Origin: Kangiellaceae bacterium
GTDB lineage: Bacteria; Pseudomonadota; Gammaproteobacteria; Enterobacterales; Kangiellaceae
Reading direction: 5' to 3'
Assembly (NCBI GenBank): GCA_019090895.1
Contig: JAHRVB010000044.1
Location: 1 to 32,454, forward strand
DNA length: 32,454 bases
Below, one piece after another: positions 1-8,815 of the stretch (the stretch's first letter is position 1; the number at the start of each line of letters is the position of its first letter). Both the position numbers and the translations under genes were made by a program. The notes under the pieces were generated by a model that was not told where the DNA came from, ran no database searches, and was given only the letters and a program-made list of their open reading frames with translations.

Positions 1-708
1 GTGGTCTATAAAGAAGTAACTTCTGGGCTGAGTTTTTCTGTAGGGGAAGAACAAGCCCATCATTGCCGATATCAGCTGGTTTTGGAAGGAGAAGAACTGG
101 GCGAAATCATTTGTACGCGTAACAAACCATTTAGCATTAGAGAAACCAATCTTTTAGAGCGCGTTTTGTCACTCCTGATTTATCCATTAAGAAACGCCCT
201 TCTCTATCATGCCGCAATCGCACAAGCTCATAGAGACCCACTGACTCAAATTGGTAATCGCGCTGCGTTCGACGAGGCTCTTAAGAAACACATTTCTTCA
301 TTCGAAAGACACAGAACCAATTTCTCGCTAATGGTCATCGACATCGATTTTTTCAAAAATGTTAATGATACGTTTGGACATATTGCTGGCGATAAAGTGT
401 TAAAGTCGGTAGCGAAAACAGTACAGAATACGCTACGCCGCTCTGATGAAGTTTTTCGCTACGGTGGTGAAGAGTTTGTTGTCATTCTTGGCAATACGCA
501 ACAAGGCGGTGCTAAATTCATTGCCGAAAGAATCAGAAAAGCAATTGAAGACCTTCAAGTTGAATTAAATAAGATGATCTCAGTCACCACCAGCATTGGG
601 ATCGCTGCCAGCGAAAAAGTTGACGATGTTCGGCGCACTTTGGAACTAGCAGACAAGGCACTATACCAAGCAAAAGAAAATGGAAGAAACCAAGTTAGTG
701 TTTGTTGA
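1..708 (+). CDS. GGDEF diguanylate cyclase, 5' end cut by window
   Basis: C-terminal part of a diguanylate cyclase, which makes the second messenger c-di-GMP from two GTP. The frame is open from the first base, so the GTG at position 1 is probably not the real start. Residues 1-75 look like the end of a sensory (GAF-like) domain. The GGDEF domain starts near residue 79 with DPLTQIGNR. The active-site loop is GGEEF at residues 155-159, and an RxxD inhibitory-site motif (RRSD) lies five residues before it, so product inhibition is expected. The domain ends with the usual ADKALYQAKENGRN block. The active-site residues look intact, so this should be a working enzyme. The input it senses cannot be told from this fragment. 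Confidence 0.93.
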   Translation: MVYKEVTSGLSFSVGEEQAHHCRYQLVLEGEELGEIICTRNKPFSIRETNLLERVLSLLIYPLRNALLYHAAIAQAHRDPLTQIGNRAAFDEALKKHISSFERHRTNFSLMVIDIDFFKNVNDTFGHIAGDKVLKSVAKTVQNTLRRSDEVFRYGGEEFVVILGNTQQGGAKFIAERIRKAIEDLQVELNKMISVTTSIGIAASEKVDDVRRTLELADKALYQAKENGRNQVSVC

Positions 709-948
709 GTTCTACCCATCAATTTATCTCATTAACAAATGATATTGTTTGTTTTTAATTCCAAACTAGCATTAGTCATATTGCTGCCTATAACAATTTA
801 GATAAAACAACACATTCCGTGCCCCATAGTACTCAAAAGCTTGTTTTCGTCGAATTAATTTCCTAGATTTAGAATAAGCACTACATAAATTCTTGAGTGC
901 GTTCTATTATGCCATAACGCAAAAATAAGGATTCTTAATCGATAACTT

Positions 949-1185
949 ATGCTTTGTATTTACTGTAAAAAACCAGTTTTCGGGAATATCGGACTTACGG
1001 TGCCGAAAGAAGGCCCGGCCCATCAAAATTGCTATCAAGCGAATCAAGCCTTAAAAAGAACTTTTCAACACTTAGAAATTAGAGAGTTAAATGACCAAGA
1101 ACTTAAAGAGCTTAAGGAATTGGTTGTTGCAGAAGAAAATTCTCGATCGCGTTCGCTTGATGATGATGGTGTCGATCTTTTTTAG
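949..1185 (+). CDS. Small protein with CxxC and HxxC motif, probable zinc site
   Basis: A 78-residue protein. It begins with CIYC (Cys3, Cys6) and has a GPAHQNC motif (His25, Cys28), a spacing that suggests one bound metal ion, probably zinc, as in DUF2175-like small proteins. The C-terminal half is a charged Leu/Glu/Lys helix ending in an acidic tail. Codon use looks like its neighbours and the frame ends cleanly. The nearest SD-like sequence (AAGGA near 927-931) is about 17 bases from the ATG, which is long. It stands alone, with a 240-base gap before it. I do not recognise a function. It could be a small adaptor or regulator. Confidence 0.75.
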   Translation: MLCIYCKKPVFGNIGLTVPKEGPAHQNCYQANQALKRTFQHLEIRELNDQELKELKELVVAEENSRSRSLDDDGVDLF

Positions 1186-1263
1186 TAAACTTGATATATT
1201 TACAGATATTGCATTTCAATCGTATTAAACTAACGGGTATTGCTTTGTTGATACTAGGAATTA

Positions 1264-1929
1264 ATGGTTAACCTAAATTGCGGCTACGAATCGATCTACG
1301 ATATAATTTCTCCGCAACAAATCGGCTTTTTTCACAAACAATTCGAATCTATTGAGATTAAAAATTCAACCGCGGGAATTCGCAACTTAGAAACGAAGAG
1401 CAAAGCCATCAAAGATCTCGCAATGTCCGAGCAACTTCTAATTTCGGTACTAAAGTACCTACCTGAAACACCTAAATTAGTCCGCGCCATTTACTTCAAC
1501 AAAACCAATCAAAACAACTGGCTAGTTCCTTGGCATCAAGACAAAACAGTGGCTGTTTCAAAGAAATTTGAAAATGATAAATGGGGACCATGGAGCGTTA
1601 AGGATGGGATACATCATGTTCAACCACCACTTGAAGTATTGAATCAAATGGTCACTTTTCGAATCCACTTAGATAATACAGATAAAGATAACGGCGCATT
1701 AAAAATCCTACCGAATAGTCATAGACTAGGAATACTGAGTCACTCAGATATTTTAAAGTATACTAAAGGAAAAATTGCCGTCGACTGTAATGCAACAGCG
1801 GGTTCAGCATTAGTAATTCACCCATTATTATTGCATGCTTCGAGCAAAGCTTCTAAACCAACTCAACGCAGAATATTACACTTCGAATACAGCAGCTATA
1901 AACTTCCAAAAGGAATTGAATGGGCATAA
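1264..1929 (+). CDS. PhyH-family Fe(II)/2-oxoglutarate dioxygenase
   Basis: A 221-residue protein of the phytanoyl-CoA dioxygenase (PhyH) superfamily, which hydroxylates small molecules using Fe(II), O2 and 2-oxoglutarate. The iron-binding HxD pair is in PWHQDKT. The distal histidine is in IHPLLLHASS and is followed by a conserved Arg (QRRILHFEY) that would hold the 2-oxoglutarate carboxylate. The NGALKILPNSHRLG block is also typical. AGGA lies five bases before the ATG and supports the start. Its next neighbour, fadJ, is convergent, so no operon partner hints at the substrate. The family cannot be narrowed to one reaction from sequence alone. Confidence 0.88.
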   Translation: MVNLNCGYESIYDIISPQQIGFFHKQFESIEIKNSTAGIRNLETKSKAIKDLAMSEQLLISVLKYLPETPKLVRAIYFNKTNQNNWLVPWHQDKTVAVSKKFENDKWGPWSVKDGIHHVQPPLEVLNQMVTFRIHLDNTDKDNGALKILPNSHRLGILSHSDILKYTKGKIAVDCNATAGSALVIHPLLLHASSKASKPTQRRILHFEYSSYKLPKGIEWA

Positions 1930-1932
1930 ACG

Positions 1933-1958
1933 AAAAAAGACACTGCGAAAACGCAATG
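1933..1958 (-). terminator. Intrinsic terminator after fadJ
   Basis: Read on the minus strand, CATTGCG and CGCAGTG form a 7-bp stem with one G-T pair and a TTTT loop, followed by TC and six T. It lies about 45 bases past the fadJ stop codon. There is no T run on the plus strand, so it serves fadIJ rather than the dioxygenase gene. Confidence 0.75.
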
Positions 1959-2004
1959 CCCTTATGGCTTCAATAAAATTCCAATTTAAAACGGATACAA
2001 AACT

Positions 2005-4215
2005 CTAGTAAAACGTTTTATTAGACGCCGCCATGTCTACTAAGCGCTGTGCGGGCTTAAATCGTTCTCCAAACTGTTTTTCTAGTTCGTTCATTCGTTT
2101 AACTATGCTAGCAGCACCTTGACTATCTACATATCGGAATGGGCCACCTAGAAATGGTGGAAACCCTAGACCGAAGATCGCGCCAATATCTCCGTCTCTT
2201 GGAGAGTTCAAAATACCTTCTTGCAAACATAAAACAGCTTCGTTAATCATTTGCAATAAACACCGCTCAGCAATAGCATCACCCGACATGTTGTTATTAG
2301 GTGATACGCCAAGTAACGTATAAATCGATTGGTCAACTTCGCGTGGTCCTTTCTTTTTAGCGCTTCCAGCGTATTTGTAAAAACCTCGTTTATTCTTCTT
2401 CCCTTTTCTGTTGTCTTGTTCGAGTTTGGAAAAAAGTTTAGGCGGCAACATTCTGTCACCAAAAGATTCCGCCAAGATAGGCGCTATTTTTGTTCCAACA
2501 TCAATTCCAACTTCATCTAATAATGTAATAGGACCGACAGGGAAACCAGCATCTTTTAACGCTTTATCTAACCGGTCGATAGCCACACCTTCGGCAAGCA
2601 TATGTCCTGCTTCATTAACAAACGGTGCAAGAATTCGGCTGGTATAAAAACCGGTTCCGTCTTTAACAACGATAACGGTTTTACCCTGTGCTTTGCCAAA
2701 TTCAACACAGGTTGCTATAACCTCTTCTGAGGTTTTGTCGGTAATTACTATTTCTAACAGTGGCATTTTGTCCACCGGTGAGAAATAATGTAACCCAATT
2801 ACTTTACTGGGATCTTTAGCAGCTTCAGCAATCTGAGTAATTGGAATCGAAGAAGTGTTAGATGCAAAGATAGCATTACCCTCACTCACTGATTCGATGT
2901 CTTTCAACATTTGTTGCTTGAGTTCTAAACTTTCAAAAACTGCTTCGATGACTAACTCGCAACGTTTAAAACCTTGATAACTAGTTGTGCCTGTAATAGC
3001 TGCGAAACGTTGTCCAGCGTCATTAACCGTCATATGCTTTCGTTTGATCTTGTTGCGATAAATTTCCCAACAATATTTAAGCGCATGATTAACGCCTTTT
3101 TCATTTTGATCTTTAATTCGGACTTTCTTTCCAGCCTTATCAGCAGTGACAAATGCGATACCTGCGCCCATTAAACCACCACCTAGAACACCGACCCGAT
3201 CAATGGGTTGAGATTTAATCCCATCTGAAACAAAGGTATCTTTTTTCAAATCTGTTGAAGCAAAAAAGATATTCATTAACTGACTCGCTTCTTCAGACAT
3301 GACTAACTCACCAAATAACTTTGCCTCGGTTTCTAATCCCGCTTCATAGCCTTCTTCCATCCCCACTTGAACACATTTAATGATTTTCGCTGGCGATGGA
3401 TAATTACCACGGGTTTTCTTGTTGACGGTTTCGAGGGCTTTATCGAAGATTATTTTTCGTCCAAAGCTAGTCGTTTCTAACGCAAGCTTTTGTAACTCTT
3501 TTGCGGATAGCAATCCGCCCAGTGAAACTTCTGGTTTTAGCCTACTAACGACTATTTTCTTTTTATTGACTAAATCCAGCGCCGCTTTTGCCGCAGCTTT
3601 CATAAGATTTGAATTAGCAACGACTTCATTCACTAAACCAAGTTTTTTCGCTCGTTTACCGTTTAGTTGCTTTCCAGTTAGCATTAAATCAAGAGAGTTA
3701 GCGATGCCCACTAACCTCGGTAGACGTTGAGTTCCGCCACCACCCGGTAAAAGCCCTAGTTGGACTTCAGGAAGTCCCAGTTTAGTTGAGCTAGCAGAAG
3801 TGCAAATCCGATAACTGCACGATAGTGACAATTCCAGCCCAGCACCAAGACAAGCACCATTAATCGCAGCAACAACCGGTAGTGATAACGACTCTAGTTG
3901 ATTAAAAACTTTGTGCCCGACTTTTGCTAGTTCTTCCACTTGCTCTTTACTGGTTAGGTTTTGCAGCATGCTAATATCAGCGCCAGCAACAAACCCGTCT
4001 TTCTTACCACTGATTATTATCAGCGCTTTTATCGCATTGTCAGATTCGACTTGCTTAAAAATTCTATCAAATTCGTCAACAAACTCTGCTTTAACTGTAT
4101 TCTGAGTTTCTCCAGGAACATCGATAGTGATCCAGCCAATGCCTTTGTCATCTACCTGTAAACTGAAAGCTGTTTGCGATTCGTTATCGACTTTTGAATC
4201 TGTATTTGTTGTCAT
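2005..4215 (-). CDS. fadJ: Multifunctional fatty-acid oxidation protein alpha (enoyl-CoA hydratase / 3-hydroxyacyl-CoA dehydrogenase)
   Basis: A 736-residue two-domain beta-oxidation enzyme of the FadJ/FadB family. The N-terminal crotonase domain (about 15-200) has the oxyanion-hole segment VAGADI and the two catalytic glutamates, Glu128 in GACLGAGLELS and Glu150 in LGLPEVQLGLLPGG. The NAD-binding dehydrogenase domain begins near residue 340 with VGVLGGGLMGAG, and the catalytic His476 is in IGLHYFSP. Length fits FadJ. It follows fadI by 11 bases. An AGGAG sequence that overlaps the fadI TAG stop serves as its ribosome binding site, so the two genes should be co-translated. It forms the alpha part of the FadIJ complex in the cytoplasm. 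Confidence 0.96.
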   Translation of the reverse strand: MTTNTDSKVDNESQTAFSLQVDDKGIGWITIDVPGETQNTVKAEFVDEFDRIFKQVESDNAIKALIIISGKKDGFVAGADISMLQNLTSKEQVEELAKVGHKVFNQLESLSLPVVAAINGACLGAGLELSLSCSYRICTSASSTKLGLPEVQLGLLPGGGGTQRLPRLVGIANSLDLMLTGKQLNGKRAKKLGLVNEVVANSNLMKAAAKAALDLVNKKKIVVSRLKPEVSLGGLLSAKELQKLALETTSFGRKIIFDKALETVNKKTRGNYPSPAKIIKCVQVGMEEGYEAGLETEAKLFGELVMSEEASQLMNIFFASTDLKKDTFVSDGIKSQPIDRVGVLGGGLMGAGIAFVTADKAGKKVRIKDQNEKGVNHALKYCWEIYRNKIKRKHMTVNDAGQRFAAITGTTSYQGFKRCELVIEAVFESLELKQQMLKDIESVSEGNAIFASNTSSIPITQIAEAAKDPSKVIGLHYFSPVDKMPLLEIVITDKTSEEVIATCVEFGKAQGKTVIVVKDGTGFYTSRILAPFVNEAGHMLAEGVAIDRLDKALKDAGFPVGPITLLDEVGIDVGTKIAPILAESFGDRMLPPKLFSKLEQDNRKGKKNKRGFYKYAGSAKKKGPREVDQSIYTLLGVSPNNNMSGDAIAERCLLQMINEAVLCLQEGILNSPRDGDIGAIFGLGFPPFLGGPFRYVDSQGAASIVKRMNELEKQFGERFKPAQRLVDMAASNKTFY

Positions 4216-4226
4216 TTCTTATGCTC

Positions 4227-5771
4227 CTATTCAGCTTCCAAGAGCATTGCTGCACCGAGTCCACCCGCTGCACATGCCGTAGTCAATCCCAACCCACCAC
4301 CTCTTCGTTTCAATTCGCGCAAAGTCTGAGTAATCATTCGAGCCCCTGTTGCTGCAAAAGGATGGCCGTAGGCCAACGAACCACCTAGCACATTGAATTT
4401 GTCCATATCGATTTCTCCGATAGCTTCACTTCGTCCCAACTTTTCTTTGGCGAACTGTTTACTCGCGAACGCTTGCACATTACACAAAGCTTGTGCGGCA
4501 AATGCCTCGTGCATATCAACCAGTGTAAGATCAGACAATTTAATCCCTGCTCGATCAAGTGCAATTGGGGTGGCGTGTGATGGCCCCATCAACATATCTT
4601 TAGTGGCATCAATTGCGGCAAAACCATAACTTTTAATAAAGCCCAACGGCTCATATCCTAACTCTTTGGCTTTTGATTCTTTCATCATCAGTAGCGCTGC
4701 AGCACCGTCCGTTAAACCGGTGCTATTCGCCGCAGTTAATGTACCGTGCTTTTTGTCAAAAGCAGGTCGCAGTTTTGCGTAACCTTCAATTTTTGAATCA
4801 AACCGAACGGTATTGTCTCGACTTAATGAATCTTTAAACGGAGGAACATAGGCGGTCATAACTTCATCGTTTAAAACACCAGATTCCCAGGCTTTTGCCG
4901 CTAACGTATGGGAGCGGTGAGCCAATTCATCTTGAGCTTCACGACTGATCCCATGGTCTCTCGCCATTTGCTCAGCATTCTCGCCCATGGTTAAACCCGT
5001 TGAGTATTCTTTTACCGAAGGCGGCGTTGGCGCTAAATCACCCGGCCTTAGCTGACTGAGTAACTTCATTTTTTGACCAAAGGTTCTGGCTTTAGTTAAA
5101 GAAACTAATATACGCGAGAGTTTCTTAGAGACTCCTATGGGCACAACAGAAGAAGAATCTGAACCACCTGCTACGCCGACTTCAATTGAGCCCGCCATAA
5201 GCGCTTCAGTAATACTGACGGCAGATTGAAAACTAGTCGCACAAGCTCTGGATACACTGTATGCATCAGTAGCCACATTCATTCCAGTGCCTAGAACAAT
5301 TTCACGAGCAATATTAGGCGCTTCCGGCTGAACTAACACTTGACCGAAAACAACACGGTCTATCAGAGCCAAATCGATCTCAATGCGATTGAGCATTTCA
5401 GAGACAACCATTTTGCCCATATCGATAGCATTTTGATCTTTATAATGAGTCAGCTGACGGGCGAACGGTGTTCGAAGTCCTGCGACGACAGCAATGCGAT
5501 CTTCTTTGCCCTTAACACTGGCTTTACGTTTTGTCGCCGTAGTGGTCTTTTTAACTGGGGCTTTTTTGCTCGATTCACTTTTAGTAGTCGCTTTCTTTGC
5601 TACAGGATTCTTGGTTGAAGTTTTCTTTACGGCTGCTTTTTTTACCGCCACTTTCTTAATTGGTTCTTTAACTTCCGATTCCATTATTGCTGATTCTTGA
5701 GTCAAATCTTTGCTCTCTGCTGCTTGTTCTATGGTCGATTGGGATTTTGAATTGCTGTCTTCATTGCTCAT
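4227..5771 (-). CDS. fadI: 3-ketoacyl-CoA thiolase FadI with lysine-rich N-terminal extension
   Basis: Thiolase that cleaves 3-ketoacyl-CoA in the last step of beta-oxidation; partner of FadJ. The core matches E. coli FadI as I recall it, from [16 protein letters not shown] to the end. It has the nucleophile Cys177 in SRACATSFQ, the HEAFAAQ histidine, the [12 protein letters not shown] block and [12 protein letters not shown] take the ATG at 5771 (514 residues); a GTG at 5813 is in frame but has no SD. Before the core lie about 90 extra residues. The first part is Ser/Glu-rich and the second is rich in Lys, Ala, Thr and Val (KKVAVKK, VKKT repeats), like a histone-H1 tail. Typical FadI lacks this. 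Confidence 0.95.
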   Translation of the reverse strand: MSNEDSNSKSQSTIEQAAESKDLTQESAIMESEVKEPIKKVAVKKAAVKKTSTKNPVAKKATTKSESSKKAPVKKTTTATKRKASVKGKEDRIAVVAGLRTPFARQLTHYKDQNAIDMGKMVVSEMLNRIEIDLALIDRVVFGQVLVQPEAPNIAREIVLGTGMNVATDAYSVSRACATSFQSAVSITEALMAGSIEVGVAGGSDSSSVVPIGVSKKLSRILVSLTKARTFGQKMKLLSQLRPGDLAPTPPSVKEYSTGLTMGENAEQMARDHGISREAQDELAHRSHTLAAKAWESGVLNDEVMTAYVPPFKDSLSRDNTVRFDSKIEGYAKLRPAFDKKHGTLTAANSTGLTDGAAALLMMKESKAKELGYEPLGFIKSYGFAAIDATKDMLMGPSHATPIALDRAGIKLSDLTLVDMHEAFAAQALCNVQAFASKQFAKEKLGRSEAIGEIDMDKFNVLGGSLAYGHPFAATGARMITQTLRELKRRGGGLGLTTACAAGGLGAAMLLEAE

Positions 5772-5856
5772 AATAATATCCAAAGTTGATTCCTTCGTGT
5801 TGAGTATAGACACAAAAGGTGGGATTTAACTTGATTCAAATCGAGAATTAAAGTGC

Positions 5857-5885
5857 AATCTACTCCATCAAGAAAATTAATTCAA
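5857..5885 (-). promoter_or_regulatory. Candidate sigma-70 promoter of fadIJ
   Basis: On the minus strand, TTGAAT (5880-5885) and TAGATT (5857-5862) are 17 bases apart, which is optimal spacing with four of six matches in each box. Transcription would start near 5850, about 80 bases before the fadI ATG. The -35 box lies inside the inverted repeat at 5879-5900, so a repressor bound there would block RNA polymerase. Confidence 0.5.
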
Positions 5886-5900
5886 ACGTTTGTTTGAATT
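5879..5900. promoter_or_regulatory. PsrA-like operator upstream of fadIJ
   Basis: Perfect 9-bp inverted repeat AATTCAAAC / GTTTGAATT with a four-base spacer. Its core CAAAC-N4-GTTTG matches the published Pseudomonas PsrA consensus (C/G)AAAC-N2-4-GTTTG/C. PsrA is a TetR-family repressor released by long-chain fatty acids, and it controls beta-oxidation genes in several gammaproteobacteria. Overlap with the likely -35 box fits repression. The regulator gene itself is not in the window. Confidence 0.7.
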
Positions 5901-6011
5901 TAGCACATTCTCACCTCGATATTTTGTTAAAAACAATTTCAGGCGTTCAAAAATCACCATTCGACCGATCACATTCAATCCTGGTTGAATAACAATCAAT
6001 CAAATTAGTTA

Positions 6012-6599
6012 TTATTTTTCCTTCAGAACCATGTCGATACACATTACCGCCGCTAGAATTAGCTTACGGAGCTCAAATTCTTGCCCAACTTGATCAGCGA
6101 CTTCAAGAACATAATTATCAGCACTGGTGAAAAATTCCTTGCCAATACCGGCCCATTTCTTTGAAACATTCGCTAGTTCTATATCGTCCTTAATGAAACG
6201 AAAGTTCCAGCCGATTAGGTTTCCTTTGAGTTGGCACATCAATTGATCGTTTGCGTCGACCAAATCAAACTTCCCACCGATTGAGAATAGCTTCTGTTTA
6301 AAAGTACCTATTAACCGGTTATCTGCATCAGTAACTTCGACCTTCGATAAGAAAATTGATATACCACGTTTAATTCGAACTATGGGTGTTCCATCGGGTA
6401 ATCGAATCTGAACATCAAAAGGTGTCATGCTCTTGTAGTCGGTAAATCGCAGCAGCTTAGTGAAGAAGCCGAGACTAGGCTCTCGACACTCCATAATAAT
6501 TTGTCCCGTACGTGGATCATGGACATCGTAGTTATTTGCAGCTTTTAATATTCCTAAGTGTTCTTTAATCAAAAAGACGTTATTTTTTAGGACTTCCAT
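6012..6599 (-). CDS. Scramblase / LURP-one-related protein
   Basis: A 195-residue protein of the tubby-like fold family that includes phospholipid scramblases and plant LURP-one proteins. Evidence is the early NYDVHDPRTGQIIMECRE block and the following IVRIKRGISIFLSKVEVTDADNRLIGTF pattern, where basic Arg-Gly turns to hydrophobic strands and D-x-x-x-LIG turns repeat as beta-hairpins. The C-terminal part ends in a hydrophobic helix (ILAAVMCIDMVL), as the family usually has. AGGA lies about seven bases before the ATG. Bacterial members have no firmly assigned function. Membrane or lipid binding is a guess from the family. It is monocistronic as far as I can see. Confidence 0.75.
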   Translation of the reverse strand: MEVLKNNVFLIKEHLGILKAANNYDVHDPRTGQIIMECREPSLGFFTKLLRFTDYKSMTPFDVQIRLPDGTPIVRIKRGISIFLSKVEVTDADNRLIGTFKQKLFSIGGKFDLVDANDQLMCQLKGNLIGWNFRFIKDDIELANVSKKWAGIGKEFFTSADNYVLEVADQVGQEFELRKLILAAVMCIDMVLKEK

Positions 6600-6669
6600 T
6601 CAAATTCCTTTATTAAAATTATTATTCGTAACAATACTAACGTTTTCAATTACCAGTTATGCCAAATCT

Positions 6670-8151
6670 CTACTGATTAGTTAGCAACAGTTGATAATAG
6701 AAGTTAATGGCTCGTTGATATTCACTGACAGCTAAGTATTCATTAGTGCCGTGAAACCCTGAGAAACTCTCTGGTTCTATTTTCACACCATTAAAGCGGT
6801 AAACATTTTCAGCGATTGATAGGAAATGGACACTATCAGTACCACCAACCATCAAATTTGGAACAATCACCATTCCTTGTTCTGGAGAAACTTTATCAAT
6901 CGCATTGACTATATTTTGATAGGCCACTGACTCTGTACTTGAAATGGGAGATGCGTTTCCGGCAATTAAAATCTCTACATTAACCCGGTCGTCGTTGACC
7001 ACGCGCTTGATGTGTTGCTCAACCATTTCAATGGTATCGCCTGGTAAGAGTCTAAAATTAATAATGGCTGACGCGTTTATCGGTAAAGCATTTTCTTTTT
7101 CGCCGGCATTGAAAACTGTCGCTGCGGTTGTTGTTCTAATGGTTGCATTGGTTAATTTGGACTGTTTGAGCTGATCAATTAGAAAGGGTTTAAATAACCA
7201 CAAGTTGGCGAACACAAGCCGTTTGTTGAAAGGCATATTTCGGCCAATAGTGGTCAGCATGCTTTCTGTCGCAGTGACCAATCGTGGCTCAAATTGGTTA
7301 TTTTCTAAGCTAACGATTGCATTGCTAATAATCCCAATACTTGTGCTGGGCGGTGGAACCGATGAATGCCCACCTTCGGATTGAACCGAAAGCTTTGCGC
7401 TAAGATAGCCTTTTTCTGCCACGCCTATTAGCGTTAACGGCAAGTCAAAGCCAGGCATCATTCCTTCCGTCACAAATCCACCTTCGTCTAGCACATACTC
7501 AAACTTTAGGTTTTTCTGCTTAAAATGCTCTGCTATGACCTTCGCTCCCTGTTTACCACCTATTTCTTCATCGTGACCGAAGGCGAAATAAATATCTCTG
7601 TTTGGCACAAATCCCTGCGATAGCAGGTACTCCACTGATTCTAAAATAGCTAATACTGCGCTCTTGTCATCAAGTGTTCCCCTGCCCCAGATTTTATTCT
7701 GAGCGACCACACCTTTAAAAGGAGGATGTTGCCAGCTATCCAAAGTTGAAGGATCAACCGGTACCACGTCATAATGCCCCATTAGAAGAATGGGCGAATG
7801 AGTCGATTTATTTTGTCCTTTCCAGCGGTAAAGTAGGCTTAAACTGTTTACCTTTTCATTCGATAGAGTCTGATGGACCAGTGGAAAACTTATTCTTAAA
7901 TACTCTTGAAACCCCATAAACTCTTGCGGTTCACTTAAGCTTGGATCTTGATAGGAGATAGTCCGGTATCTTAGTGCTCCGGCAAGACGTTTAGAAGCCT
8001 GTTGGTAATCCAATGGGATTGCAGAAACTTTATCGACATGCGAATTATCGGGAGTAGAGTTAATCGCTCGATAGACCAGCACAATCGTCAGTAAAATGAG
8101 CATTGCAGCGATTAATTTTATAAATTTGAAAATTCTTGAAAACAGATTCAT
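6670..8151 (-). CDS. Membrane-anchored M20-family zinc peptidase (carboxypeptidase S-like)
   Basis: A 493-residue metallopeptidase of family M20, the group with yeast carboxypeptidase S and PM20D1. Residues 8-27 form one N-terminal membrane segment, so the enzyme is probably anchored and faces the periplasm. Metal ligands are visible: His126 and Asp128 in GHYDVVP, the bridging Asp161 in GRGTLDDK, the Glu195/Glu196 pair in GHDEEIGG with the general base, and the late His467 in GFHGTNEY. The middle part (about 255-370) is the lid or dimerisation domain, opening with a GGHSSVPP segment. It likely cleaves dipeptides or N-acyl amino acids. GGAA sits nine bases before the ATG. Confidence 0.9.
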   Translation of the reverse strand: MNLFSRIFKFIKLIAAMLILLTIVLVYRAINSTPDNSHVDKVSAIPLDYQQASKRLAGALRYRTISYQDPSLSEPQEFMGFQEYLRISFPLVHQTLSNEKVNSLSLLYRWKGQNKSTHSPILLMGHYDVVPVDPSTLDSWQHPPFKGVVAQNKIWGRGTLDDKSAVLAILESVEYLLSQGFVPNRDIYFAFGHDEEIGGKQGAKVIAEHFKQKNLKFEYVLDEGGFVTEGMMPGFDLPLTLIGVAEKGYLSAKLSVQSEGGHSSVPPPSTSIGIISNAIVSLENNQFEPRLVTATESMLTTIGRNMPFNKRLVFANLWLFKPFLIDQLKQSKLTNATIRTTTAATVFNAGEKENALPINASAIINFRLLPGDTIEMVEQHIKRVVNDDRVNVEILIAGNASPISSTESVAYQNIVNAIDKVSPEQGMVIVPNLMVGGTDSVHFLSIAENVYRFNGVKIEPESFSGFHGTNEYLAVSEYQRAINFYYQLLLTNQ

Positions 8152-8323
8152 TGAACAATTCCGATGCGTTTAAATAAAGAATGATACTAATTAAGTGAGA
8201 ATTGCCAGTGATAAACCAGATATTCTTCGTCATTGAAGTTGAGAGATAATGTCTAAGAAACTTAAACACAAGACCTATTAAGTAGTACCCTTAAAATCTA
8301 TCTCACCGGTTAAAGTCACCCGA

Positions 8324-8584
8324 CTAACTTAATAGCTGATGCCCTTCAGGTAACTGCTTAGATATCCATATCGCCAGTTTATGTTTCATATTCATTTGAT
8401 TTTCTTGATCCTTAGGTAAAGGCTGAACTAATTTATCTAGCACCAATAACCTGTACAAACTTTCGACTTTTTGCGTAGCACTGTCGGTAGCCGAGAAACT
8501 CTTATAACCTCGATTCGCGGCATATTTCTCACCAATAGTTATAGCCATTTTAGCTAACTGTACTTCATTTTTAAGCTTTTTCAT
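8324..8584 (-). CDS. Small DUF5062-like protein
   Basis: An 86-residue, mostly helical protein with no membrane segment. The pattern (MKKLKNE start, GEKYAANRGYKSF, a central YRLLVLDKL, then PLPKDQENQMNMKHKLAIWISKQLPEGHQLL) resembles what I recall of DUF5062, a family of small gammaproteobacterial proteins without known function. It is transcribed away from the moxR-bat operon, with a 230-base shared upstream region. The assignment is from memory of the family pattern. Confidence 0.72.
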   Translation of the reverse strand: MKKLKNEVQLAKMAITIGEKYAANRGYKSFSATDSATQKVESLYRLLVLDKLVQPLPKDQENQMNMKHKLAIWISKQLPEGHQLLS

Positions 8585-8629
8585 TATTTCACCAGTTGAG
8601 CATTATTACCGTCATTAAATACTATTATT

Positions 8630-8643
8630 TCCCCATTTGGGGA
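8630..8643. repeat. Short GC-rich inverted repeat between divergent genes
   Basis: TCCCCA-TT-TGGGGA, two 6-bp arms with a two-base spacer, in the divergent region between the DUF5062-like gene and moxR. It stands out from the AT-rich surroundings and has the shape of a small operator. No known regulator is assigned. Confidence 0.4.
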
Positions 8644-8815
8644 CCGATTCCATCGATTCTTGCAGGTTTAACACTTTGTTGCAAATAAGCTGAAACTTTC
8701 TAAAGAATAAAACTCTAACTACTAGTAAAAAGGGTGCAAATCAGGTAAAAATGCAGCCCGATTCTAAAAAACAATCAATACTAATCGATATCAGAAGATA
8801 AAAGGTCCGAAATAA

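Noticed and set aside
734..757. AACAAA...TTTGTT inverted repeat followed by T, as a terminator of the GGDEF gene
   Set aside because: The stem is short and made almost only of A-T pairs, so it is too weak to claim.
8060..8269. 69-codon minus-strand ORF at the start of the M20 peptidase gene
   Set aside because: It overlaps the well-supported peptidase start in another frame and has no ribosome binding site or family pattern.
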